Assembly (NCBI GenBank): GCA_020446665.1 | Contig: JAGREF010000224.1 | Coordinates: 1-7,400, forward strand | Length of the DNA stretch: 7,400 bases | Origin: Sphingomonadaceae bacterium | GTDB lineage: Bacteria; Pseudomonadota; Alphaproteobacteria; Sphingomonadales; Sphingomonadaceae | Reading direction: 5' to 3' | Shown: piece after piece, positions 1 to 5,532 of the stretch | How positions within the stretch are numbered: position 1 is the stretch's first letter | How the letters are laid out: the number at the start of each line of letters is the position of its first letter | Program-made: the position numbers and the translations under genes | The notes under the pieces: model-generated | Seen by the model: only the letters and a program-made list of their open reading frames with translations | Told to the model about the DNA's origin: nothing | Database searches by the model: none

Positions 1-66
1 GCCCCCGGCTGGAGCGACCGCGCCCCGAGCTTCTATCCCGAATTTATCGAGAAAGAGGCGGCGTAA
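1..66 (+). CDS. C-terminal end of an unidentified protein (partial)
   Basis: Only the last 22 codons before a TAA stop at 64-66 are in the window. They are read from base 1 in frame 1 and end in ...FYPEFIEKEAA. The GC-rich codons fit the host. The tail is too short to assign a family: I see aromatic residues and a Glu/Lys-rich terminus but no recognisable motif. The stop overlaps the start of a 28-codon ORF by one base (TAATG). The frame is open from the window edge to the stop, and no other frame gives a better reading here. Most of the gene lies upstream, so its function cannot be stated. Confidence 0.6.
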   Translation, partial: APGWSDRAPSFYPEFIEKEAA

Positions 67-152
67 TGATGCGCAAAGTCCTGCGCCATCTGGCCGCTGC
101 AATCCGTCTGCAGAACGATCCGAACGTGCGCGAATTCATCGCGATGCATTGA
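66..152 (+). CDS. possible 28-aa micro-protein, translationally coupled
   Basis: The ORF begins with ATG ATG at 66-71, overlapping the upstream stop codon in the arrangement TAATG, and ends at TGA 150-152. The product is 28 residues: a basic N-terminal half (MMRKVLRHLAAAIRL) and a more polar tail ending in REFIAMH. The first half could form a short amphipathic helix with Arg/Lys/His on one face; it is not hydrophobic enough for a membrane span. An upstream GAGAAAGAGG stretch (50-59) could act as Shine-Dalgarno sequence, and termination-reinitiation at the overlap would help translation. I do not recognise the family. It could be a genuine small gene co-expressed with its neighbour or a chance frame. 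Length alone is not evidence, so confidence is moderate to low. Confidence 0.4.
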   Translation: MMRKVLRHLAAAIRLQNDPNVREFIAMH

Positions 153-166
153 GCGTCGCGGAGGCA

Positions 167-1969
167 TTACCCCCGATACAACCCGTCCAGCCGTTCCTGA
201 TAGCGCTCGCGGATCTTGTGGCGGCGAATTTTCAGGCTCGGCGTCATTTCGTGATTGTCGATGGAGAAGGCTTCATCGGCAAAGGCGAACTGGCGGACTT
301 TTTCGATCACGGAAAGGTCCTGATTCACCCGGTCAATCGCGGCGCGCACCGCACTGCGGAAGGCGGGCAGGTTCTGCAGCGCGGCCAGATCGAATTTTTC
401 GTCATTCGCCCGCGCCCATTCCAGCGCCCATTCGGCATCGGGTACGATCAGCCCGACAATATAGGGCCGCTTGTCCCCCGCCACCATCGCCTGCGCGATC
501 TCGGGCTGCAGCGTCAGCATCCCTTCGATCTTTTGCGGGGCGACATTGTCACCCTTGTCATTGACGATCATGTCCTTCTTGCGGTCGGTGATGACGATCC
601 GCCCGGCATCGTCCAGATGGCCGATATCGCCAGTATGGAGCCAGCCATCAATCAGCGTTCGCTCCGTCTCTGCGCGGTTTTGCCAATAGCCTTTCATCAC
701 CAGTTCGCCGCGCACCAGCAATTCGCCGTCATCCGCGACCTTGATCTCCACCCCGCGCATGGGCGGGCCGACCGTGTCCATCTTCAGCCCGGTCTTGGGC
801 CGGTTGCAGCTGATCACCGGACCGGCCTCGGTCTGGCCATAGCCCTGCAGCATGGTCAGCCCCATCGCTTCGAAGAAATTGCCGACATCGGGGTTGAGCG
901 GCGCGCCGCCTGACACCATCGCCTTGATCCGGCCGCCAAAACGCTGACGAATCTTCGGGCGCAGGGTGCGCTCGATCACCGCATTCATCGGCCGGTCGCG
1001 CAGGCGCGGCTTGCCGTTCTTCGTGCGCCCGGCAATCGTCAGTGCGCGGTCCATCATGTAGTTCGGGATGCGGCCCTGCTTCTCCACCTGCTTCATGATG
1101 CGCGTGCGCAAGACCTCGAACAGGCGCGGGACGACGACCATGATGGTCGGGCGCACTTCCTCGATATTGCTGGCGAGCTTTTCCAGCCCTTCCGAATAAT
1201 AGATTTCCGCGCCTACCCCGATGGGCAGATATTGCCCGCCCGTATGTTCATAGGCATGGCTGAGCGGCAGGAAGGAGAGGAAGCGTTCTTCCCCCAGCCC
1301 GAAATCCTCGCTCAAGATCTCGGCTGCCCCGGCGACATTGCACAATATAGCGCCGTGATGCTGCAACACGCCGCGCGGTGCCCCGCCTGTGCCGCTGGTA
1401 TAGATGATGCAGGCCGTATCATCGCGCTTGATCGCGGCGATCCGGGCTTCCACTGCCTTGCGCGCTGCCGCGGCATCGCCAGCGGTCATCGCTTCCCAGC
1501 CATGATAATCGAACGTGCCCGACTGGTGGCGGTGCAGATCTTCAATGCCGATGACGTGCCGCGCGGTCCCTGTGGATTGCAGCGCCGGATGGAGCGGTTT
1601 CAGCAATTTCTCGTTTGAGACAATCACCGCATAGGCACTGCTATTGTCCAGAATATGCGCGTGGTCGCGTTCCGTATTGGTCGTATAGGCCGGCACGGTG
1701 ATGCAACCTGCGGCCATGATGGCGAGATCTGCCAGGCACCATTCCGGGCGATTTTCGCTGACCAGCACCACGCGGTCACCATCGCTCAACCCGATCCGGC
1801 GCAGATTTTCAGCCAGCAGGCAAACCGTTTCCGCCGCTTCGCGCCAGCTGATCGTGCGCCATGTGCCATCGCGCTTTGCGCCCAGAAACGGCGCGTCGCC
1901 CTTGGCATCGGCCCGCGAAAGGAACAGTTCGACGAGATTGTTCGCTGTATCGAGATCAGACAGATCCAC
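167..1969 (-). CDS. long-chain acyl-CoA synthetase (AMP-forming, FadD/FAA1-like)
   Basis: This 600-residue adenylate-forming enzyme activates fatty acids to acyl-CoA through an acyl-AMP intermediate, at the cytoplasm or inner membrane face. Visible motifs in order: the P-loop YTSGTGGAPRG at 190-200; PLSHAYEH at 235-242; SGGAPL at 353-358; the adenine-binding GYGQTEAGP at 376-384; HTGDIG at 445-450 with the ribose-binding Asp448; the hinge DRKKD at 462-466; and the C-terminal catalytic lysine K580 in MTPSLKIRR. The length matches the long-chain type (COG1022) and exceeds short-chain acyl-CoA ligases. The start is GTG at 1967-1969, with GGAG six bases upstream; no in-frame ATG fits better. The P-loop lysine is Arg199 and the second Thr of SGTTG is Gly, a conservative variant that keeps the loop plausible. 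The gene ends 14 bp from the converging micro-ORF and is divergent from ggt. Exact chain-length preference cannot be read from the sequence. Confidence 0.95.
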   Translation of the reverse strand: MDLSDLDTANNLVELFLSRADAKGDAPFLGAKRDGTWRTISWREAAETVCLLAENLRRIGLSDGDRVVLVSENRPEWCLADLAIMAAGCITVPAYTTNTERDHAHILDNSSAYAVIVSNEKLLKPLHPALQSTGTARHVIGIEDLHRHQSGTFDYHGWEAMTAGDAAAARKAVEARIAAIKRDDTACIIYTSGTGGAPRGVLQHHGAILCNVAGAAEILSEDFGLGEERFLSFLPLSHAYEHTGGQYLPIGVGAEIYYSEGLEKLASNIEEVRPTIMVVVPRLFEVLRTRIMKQVEKQGRIPNYMMDRALTIAGRTKNGKPRLRDRPMNAVIERTLRPKIRQRFGGRIKAMVSGGAPLNPDVGNFFEAMGLTMLQGYGQTEAGPVISCNRPKTGLKMDTVGPPMRGVEIKVADDGELLVRGELVMKGYWQNRAETERTLIDGWLHTGDIGHLDDAGRIVITDRKKDMIVNDKGDNVAPQKIEGMLTLQPEIAQAMVAGDKRPYIVGLIVPDAEWALEWARANDEKFDLAALQNLPAFRSAVRAAIDRVNQDLSVIEKVRQFAFADEAFSIDNHEMTPSLKIRRHKIRERYQERLDGLYRG

Positions 1970-2099
1970 GAGTCACTCCACTCCAGGCGGGCATTTGCGC
2001 CACATTATCGCTTTACGCTTCCTAGTTTGCCCGTTCCATGGCGGCAAGCAAGTGGCTTGCTGCGTTGCCAGCGGGATAGGGCGGATTTAAGGGTGGCGT
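1970..2099. promoter_or_regulatory. divergent promoter region between the acyl-CoA synthetase gene and ggt
   Basis: This 130-bp gap must hold the promoters of both divergent genes. For the minus-strand gene, a GATAAT hexamer (revcomp of 2004-2009) is a fair -10 box about 35 bases from the GTG, but the -35 is weak. For ggt I see no convincing -35/-10 pair; its Shine-Dalgarno AAGGG (2089-2093) lies six bases before the ATG. A short inverted repeat, AGCAAG-tgg-CTTGCT at 2047-2061, sits between the two starts and could be an operator or chance. Promoter assignments are by eye. Confidence 0.35.
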
Positions 2100-3827
2100 A
2101 TGAAACTTGCTCGCCTGTTTGCTCCGCTCCTGCCCGTCTTTGCCCTTGCTGCATGCGCCACTGATTCCGGCCCGGCGCCCGATATTGCCAGCGCCCCGTC
2201 CGCGCAGGAGACAGTCCTGCCCTTTGTGATCGCGGCCAATCCGCTGGCGGCGCAGGCCGGGATGGAAGTGCTGGAACGCGGCGGCAGCGCCAGCGATGCG
2301 GCGGTGGCGGTGCAGGCGATGCTTTCGCTGGTGGAGCCGCAAAGCTCGGGCGTCGGGGGCGGGACCTTCATCACCTATTATGATGCGGCCAGCGGCGAAG
2401 TGATGATCTATGACGGGCGCGAAACCGCCCCGGCGCAGGCCAGCCGGACGATGTTCCTCGACAATGCAGGCCAGCCGCTCGGTTTCCGCACTGCGGTAGT
2501 CAGTGGCCGCGCCACCGGCGTGCCAGGAGCCGTGGCGGCACTGGCCATGGCGCAGGGGGAGCATGGCAAATTGCCGTGGAACAGCCTGTTCGGCAGCGCG
2601 ATCACCACGGCGCAGGATGGCTTCACCATCTCGCCGCGGCTGGGGCGCTTCCTGCAGATGGACTTCCCGCAGCTCTCAACGCCCGATGCGATGGCCTATT
2701 TCAGCAATCCCGATGGCAGCCGCAAACAGGCCGGTGATGTGCTGAAAAACGCGGCCTATGCGGATTTCCTCACCCGGTTGGCGGAGCAGGGGCCGGATGC
2801 GCTCTATCGCGGCAGCACAGCGGCTAAGATCGTCCAGCGCACGCGGGAAGCGCCCTATGGCGGAACCATGACCATGGCGGATTTGGCGGCCTACAGGCCG
2901 GTGAAGCGCGATCCGGTTTGTGGCCCATGGCATGATTACAAGGTCTGCGTGCCCCCGCCGCCATCGAGCGGGGCGGCCTTCCTGCAACTGCTCGCATTGT
3001 TGGAGCGGACCGACATTGCCGAACGTGGCCCGGATGATCCGCAGGCCTGGTATCTCTTCGCAGAGGCCAGCCGGCTGATGTATGCTGACCGCGACGCCTA
3101 TTTCGGCGATGGCGATTTCGTGCATGTGCCGATCAAAGGCTTGCTCGATCCCGCCTATCTCGATCAGCGCGCCGCATTGATCGGACCGCGCGCCGCGGCC
3201 AACGTGGCGGCGGGTGTGCCCGAAGGCGTGGCCCGTCCGGTGGCGGACAAGACGCTGGAGCCCGCCGGAACCTCGCATTTCATCGTCCGCGATCGCTGGG
3301 GCAATGTCGTGTCGATGACCACCACGGTCGAATCCATTTTCGGCAGCGGGCGGATGGTCGATGGCTTCTTCCTCAATAACCAGCTGACCGATTTCTCCTT
3401 CAACCCGCTGCAGGCAGATGGCAGCGCCGCCCCCAATGCGGTCGCGCCGGGCAAGCGCCCGCGTTCTTCCATGGTTCCGCTCATCATGCTGGATAGCGAC
3501 GGGAAATTTGCCGGGGCGGTTGGTTCTGCCGGGGGCAATTCGATCCTCGCCTATGTCGGCAAGTCACTGGTCGCGGCGGTCGATTGGGGCATGCCGATGC
3601 AGGACGCGCTGGCGCAGCCCAATCTGATCGCACGCGGCAATGTGATCGGCGCGGAAGTGAGCGATTTCGATCCCGCGATTGTCGAGGGACTCGCCGAACG
3701 CGGCATGACACTGGTGCCGGGGCAAGGCGAGGATTCGGGCGTCCACGCCGTGCTGATCCGCGATGGTGCGGTCGATGGCGGCTACGACCCAAGGCGCGAA
3801 GGCGTGGTGCTGGTGGGGGAGAGATAA
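2100..3827 (+). CDS. ggt: gamma-glutamyltransferase (glutathione hydrolase), lipoprotein
   Basis: This 575-residue enzyme of the N-terminal nucleophile family removes or transfers the gamma-glutamyl group of glutathione and related peptides. It begins with a lipoprotein signal: basic MKLAR, a hydrophobic stretch, and the lipobox LAAC with Cys19. Ala at +2 predicts outer-membrane sorting on the periplasmic side. Family motifs: gamma-glutamyl-binding Arg107 in GRETAP; the autocleavage site between Gly390 and the nucleophile Thr391 (GTSHFIV); the NNQ motif at 426-428 with Asp431; PRSSM at 454-458; and the oxyanion-hole Gly-Gly at 478-479 in GSAGG. Self-cleavage should give a large subunit up to 390 and a small subunit of 185 residues. 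The length is normal and all key residues are present, so it should be active. The ATG at 2100 is preceded by AAGGG at six bases. It overlaps a small downstream gene at TAATG, suggesting one transcript. Confidence 0.96.
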   Translation: MKLARLFAPLLPVFALAACATDSGPAPDIASAPSAQETVLPFVIAANPLAAQAGMEVLERGGSASDAAVAVQAMLSLVEPQSSGVGGGTFITYYDAASGEVMIYDGRETAPAQASRTMFLDNAGQPLGFRTAVVSGRATGVPGAVAALAMAQGEHGKLPWNSLFGSAITTAQDGFTISPRLGRFLQMDFPQLSTPDAMAYFSNPDGSRKQAGDVLKNAAYADFLTRLAEQGPDALYRGSTAAKIVQRTREAPYGGTMTMADLAAYRPVKRDPVCGPWHDYKVCVPPPPSSGAAFLQLLALLERTDIAERGPDDPQAWYLFAEASRLMYADRDAYFGDGDFVHVPIKGLLDPAYLDQRAALIGPRAAANVAAGVPEGVARPVADKTLEPAGTSHFIVRDRWGNVVSMTTTVESIFGSGRMVDGFFLNNQLTDFSFNPLQADGSAAPNAVAPGKRPRSSMVPLIMLDSDGKFAGAVGSAGGNSILAYVGKSLVAAVDWGMPMQDALAQPNLIARGNVIGAEVSDFDPAIVEGLAERGMTLVPGQGEDSGVHAVLIRDGAVDGGYDPRREGVVLVGER

Positions 3828-4087
3828 TGACTGACAATATCACTCAAAATCCAGAAGACGAATGGCAGAATAGCGGATTGGCCGCCACTCATCTGTATGC
3901 TGGGGCCTTGCGCACCTTGCATCGCACCAACCCGTGGGAGAACATTCCAGTCTTGCCTCAGGCAATATGTCATTTGATGACAGAGTTATGGGATTTCGGA
4001 TTTACGCAGACACAAATAAGAGAAGCCTTTGAGCAAGCACTTGTTGAGCTTCCCAAATACACGGTCGGAGAAGAGGTCAGACCCTAA
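3827..4087 (+). CDS. 86-aa orphan protein coupled to ggt
   Basis: The ATG at 3827-3829 overlaps the ggt stop codon by one base (TAATG). A good Shine-Dalgarno GGAG (3818-3821) lies five bases upstream, inside the ggt end, so translation is probably coupled. An open frame extends upstream, but that part only shadows ggt. The 86-residue product begins MTDNITQNPEDEWQNSG and ends GEEVRP. It is acidic, has three Trp (13, 37, 55), no signal peptide and no membrane span. The middle and C-terminal parts (about 17-32 and 60-76, TQTQIREAFEQALVELP) look helical, so a small cytosolic helical protein is likely. I do not recognise a family. My hand count gives about 48% GC, far below the neighbours, and it uses codons rare in such genomes (ATA twice, AGA twice, TTA once). 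This suggests recent acquisition or a fast-evolving orphan. Its stop interlocks with that of convergent pyrD. Confidence 0.8.
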   Translation: MTDNITQNPEDEWQNSGLAATHLYAGALRTLHRTNPWENIPVLPQAICHLMTELWDFGFTQTQIREAFEQALVELPKYTVGEEVRP

Positions 4088-5127
4088 ATCTCACTACCCA
4101 CCGCCTCGGCTACGCTCGCAAACCCGTCGCGCACCATCAGCTTTTCCAGCCCGCTGGTGATGCATTTGGCGATCCCCGGCCCTTCATAGACCATCGCGCT
4201 GTATAGCTGGACGAGGCTCGCCCCGGCGCGGATACGTTGCCACGCGTCTTCGGCTGTAGCGATGCCGCCCACGCCGATCAGCGGGATGGCCCCGCCTGTG
4301 GCCTTGCGGAAATCGCGCAGCCGCTCCAGCGCCATGGCTTTTAACGGCGCGCCCGATAGCCCGCCCGTCTCGCCCGCATGGCGCGATTTCAGCGCGGGGC
4401 GTTCAATCGTGGTGTTGGAGATAATCAGCGCGCCCAGCTGCTTGTCCATTGCAATGCGGGCAATTGCATCGACATCGGCAGGCGTCAGATCGGGCGCGAC
4501 CTTGAGGAAGACCGGAGGCGGATTGTCGTGAATCACCGCCGCACGCGCTTCCAGCACGCCATCGAGTAGCCCGGTCAGCGCGGCCTCATCCTGCAGCGCG
4601 CGCAGGCCCGGCGTGTTGGGGCTGGAAATATTGACCGCCAGATAAGTTGCGAGCGGGGCCATGATCCGCGTCATGGTGGAATAATCGGCCACCCGGTCAG
4701 CGGCGTCCTTGTTCGCGCCGATATTGATCCCGACAATTCCGGGATTGTGCCGCCGTGCTGCCAGCCTTTTCGCTGCCGCTTCTGCGCCGCCATTGTTGAA
4801 CCCCATGCGGTTGATCACGGCGCGGTCTTCGCTGAGGCGGAACAGGCGCGGTTTCGGATTGCCCGGCTGCGGCAGGGGCGTGATCGAGCCAACCTCGGCA
4901 AAGCCAAAGCCCAGCCCCAGCAGCGCATCGGGCACTTCGCCATCCTTGTCATAGCCAGCGGCCATGCCCAGCGGATTGGGGAAGGTGATCCCGGCCACAT
5001 CCACCGCCAGCTTTCCCGGCACGGGCAGCTTGCTCTTTGGCATCATGCGCAGGGCAGACAGGCTCAGCCGATGGGCGTCTTCCGGCTGGAAGGCAAATAT
5101 CGCGGGGCGGATAATATCGAACAGCAT
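4084..5127 (-). CDS. pyrD: dihydroorotate dehydrogenase (quinone), class 2
   Basis: This membrane-associated flavoenzyme oxidises dihydroorotate to orotate, the fourth step of pyrimidine synthesis, passing electrons to the quinone pool. Numbered from the ATG at 5125-5127 it has 347 residues. The N-terminal helical part (1-40, MLFDIIRPAIFAF...DAHRLSL) is the membrane/quinone segment typical of class 2. The FMN barrel follows: GMAAGYDKDG at 54-63, PRLFRL at 93-98, NRMGFNN at 106-112, NISSPNTPGLR at 166-176 with Ser169 as catalytic base (a Cys in class 1), FLKVAPDL at 207-214 with Lys209, ISNTT at 236-240, GGLSG at 255-259, GVGGI at 285-289 and the phosphate-binding QLYSAMVYEGP at 307-317. A TTG 54 bases further upstream would add 18 residues unlike the family, so I chose the ATG. 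The Shine-Dalgarno is weak (AGGCGG). It converges with the ggt-linked orphan, with a 4-bp overlap covering both stop codons. Confidence 0.96.
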   Translation of the reverse strand: MLFDIIRPAIFAFQPEDAHRLSLSALRMMPKSKLPVPGKLAVDVAGITFPNPLGMAAGYDKDGEVPDALLGLGFGFAEVGSITPLPQPGNPKPRLFRLSEDRAVINRMGFNNGGAEAAAKRLAARRHNPGIVGINIGANKDAADRVADYSTMTRIMAPLATYLAVNISSPNTPGLRALQDEAALTGLLDGVLEARAAVIHDNPPPVFLKVAPDLTPADVDAIARIAMDKQLGALIISNTTIERPALKSRHAGETGGLSGAPLKAMALERLRDFRKATGGAIPLIGVGGIATAEDAWQRIRAGASLVQLYSAMVYEGPGIAKCITSGLEKLMVRDGFASVAEAVGSEI

Positions 5128-5184
5128 GCACCGCCTATGGCAAGCGTCCGGCGTGCTGTCGAGCAGCGAAGGCAGACCCAATAG

Positions 5185-5206
5185 CCCGGATTTGCCGGGT
5201 ATTTTT
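5185..5206 (+). other. GC hairpin followed by a T-rich tract
   Basis: CCCGG (5185-5189) pairs perfectly with CCGGG (5195-5199) around a 5-base loop ATTTG and is followed by TATTTTT. On the + strand this resembles a weak intrinsic terminator, but no + strand gene ends just upstream. Its left arm also takes part in a longer-range 8-bp inverted repeat with 5232-5239. It could stop antisense transcription entering from the pyrD side, or be a DNA operator for pyrD or the small RNA. The role is unknown. Confidence 0.35.
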
Positions 5207-5244
5207 CACAAAGATGACAGGTTTGGCCATGAAATCCGGTCACC

Positions 5245-5263
5245 TATGTCGAATCCATACAAT
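5245..5263 (+). promoter_or_regulatory. candidate -10 elements for the predicted small RNA
   Basis: TACAAT at 5258-5263 is close to the TATAAT consensus and would place the transcript start near 5269-5271, just before the first hairpin; its -35 region is weak. An alternative is TATGTC (5245-5250) with TTGGCC (5223-5228) at a 16-base spacing, starting near 5257. Either would give a transcript of about 110-125 bases ending at the terminator. Assigned by eye. Confidence 0.3.
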
Positions 5264-5269
5264 CCTGAA

Positions 5270-5381
5270 TCAACCCTTTGGCGTAGCAAGGCTTTGCGAC
5301 CCGAAGGGCTCGAGGCAGCGATGCAACGAGTTCCTCAACTTCAGAGGGCGGTTTTCAGCGATGGAAGCCGCCCCTTTTTTT
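5270..5381 (+). ncRNA. predicted structured small RNA with three hairpins
   Basis: Three consecutive hairpins are visible on the + strand. Hairpin 1: CCCTTTGG (5274-5281) pairs with CCGAAGGG (5301-5308) over eight base pairs including one G-U; inside it GCAA (5286-5289) pairs with TTGC (5294-5297). Hairpin 2 starts at the next base: CTCG (5309-5312) with CGAG (5327-5330), a small purine internal loop, then GCA/TGC closed by a GCGA tetraloop (5318-5321). A single-stranded linker of 15 bases (5331-5345) containing UUCCUC follows, then the terminator hairpin, also with a GCGA loop. The G-U pairs would be A-C mismatches on the other strand, so the + orientation is supported. The shape (5' hairpins, exposed linker, terminator with U-tail) is typical of trans-acting sRNAs, some Hfq-dependent. 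I do not recognise an Rfam family: it does not look like SRP RNA, 6S, tmRNA or a known riboswitch. The 5' end is approximate. Confidence 0.6.
5346..5381 (+). terminator. strong intrinsic terminator with GCGA tetraloop
   Basis: The stem GGGCGGTTTTCA (5346-5357) pairs with TGGAAGCCGCCC (5362-5373) over 12 uninterrupted base pairs, two of them G-U (5352-5367 and 5355-5364). The loop is GCGA (5358-5361), a GNRA tetraloop. Seven T follow at 5375-5381. On the minus strand the G-U pairs are lost and there is no T-tract, so it works on the + strand. No protein gene ends upstream on that strand, which implies a noncoding transcript. It also insulates the AraC-type gene downstream. Confidence 0.88.
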
Positions 5382-5442
5382 CGTGCCTCGCCTGACCGCC
5401 CGCCCGCTTCCCGACTGGCCTAATTGCCACACTTCTCGGGAA

Positions 5443-5470
5443 TTTTGCGTACTTGCCTGTTGCCTAATAT
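5443..5470 (+). promoter_or_regulatory. candidate promoter of the AraC-type gene
   Basis: TAATAT at 5465-5470 is a good -10 hexamer, preceded at 16 bases by TTTTGC (5443-5448), a poor -35 match. It lies after the terminator and would give a leader of roughly 55 bases before the GTG at 5533. Assigned by eye; a regulator-dependent promoter would be expected to have a weak -35. Confidence 0.3.
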
Positions 5471-5532
5471 GGCGATGCTGCCCCATAGCGCGCACAAACA
5501 GGGGGTTGGCCAGCGGGCCATTCATTCAGAAC

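Larger units (their letters stand above)
5128..5532. other. 405-bp region without a convincing protein gene
   Basis: This gap between the pyrD start and the likely AraC-type start contains, in order: the pyrD leader (5128 to about 5180); a GC hairpin followed by ATTTTT (5185-5206); an 8-bp inverted repeat CCGGATTT (5186-5193) / AAATCCGG (5232-5239); a predicted + strand small RNA with terminator (about 5270-5381); and a stretch (5382-5532) with a possible promoter for the AraC-type gene. Short open frames here are out of step with either neighbour, show no protein-like composition and cross the terminator hairpin. Confidence 0.7.

Noticed and set aside
149..913. 254-codon open frame on the + strand
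   Set aside because: It lies entirely antisense to the acyl-CoA synthetase apart from its first codons, and its His/Arg/Pro-rich translation looks like a GC-rich shadow frame with no domain.
2022..2564. 180-codon open frame on the minus strand across the ggt promoter and signal region
   Set aside because: It is antisense to ggt, has the composition of a shadow frame and shows no recognisable motif; the ggt frame is certain.
2676..3278. 200-codon minus-strand open frame within ggt
   Set aside because: It is the reverse-strand shadow of conserved ggt sequence, with no domain and no start signal.
3584..3826. N-terminal extension of the orphan frame back to 3584
   Set aside because: The extra 81 codons run inside ggt in another frame and are Arg/Gly-rich shadow sequence. 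The ATG at 3827, with its Shine-Dalgarno, is a better start.
5128..5181. Upstream TTG start for pyrD adding 18 residues
   Set aside because: The added residues do not resemble the class 2 N-terminus, which starts naturally at MLFDIIRP; the ATG at 5127 is preferred.
5270..5381. Known RNA families (SRP RNA, 6S RNA, tmRNA, SAM-type riboswitch) for the hairpin region
   Set aside because: I do not see the GNAR-loop core of SRP RNA, the long bulged rod of 6S, a tRNA-like end as in tmRNA, or a riboswitch core. The terminator also ends the transcript about 150 bases before the next start.
5383..5532. Upstream GTG start for the AraC-type protein at 5383
   Set aside because: It would begin directly after the terminator T-tract and add 50 Cys/Pro-rich residues foreign to the family.
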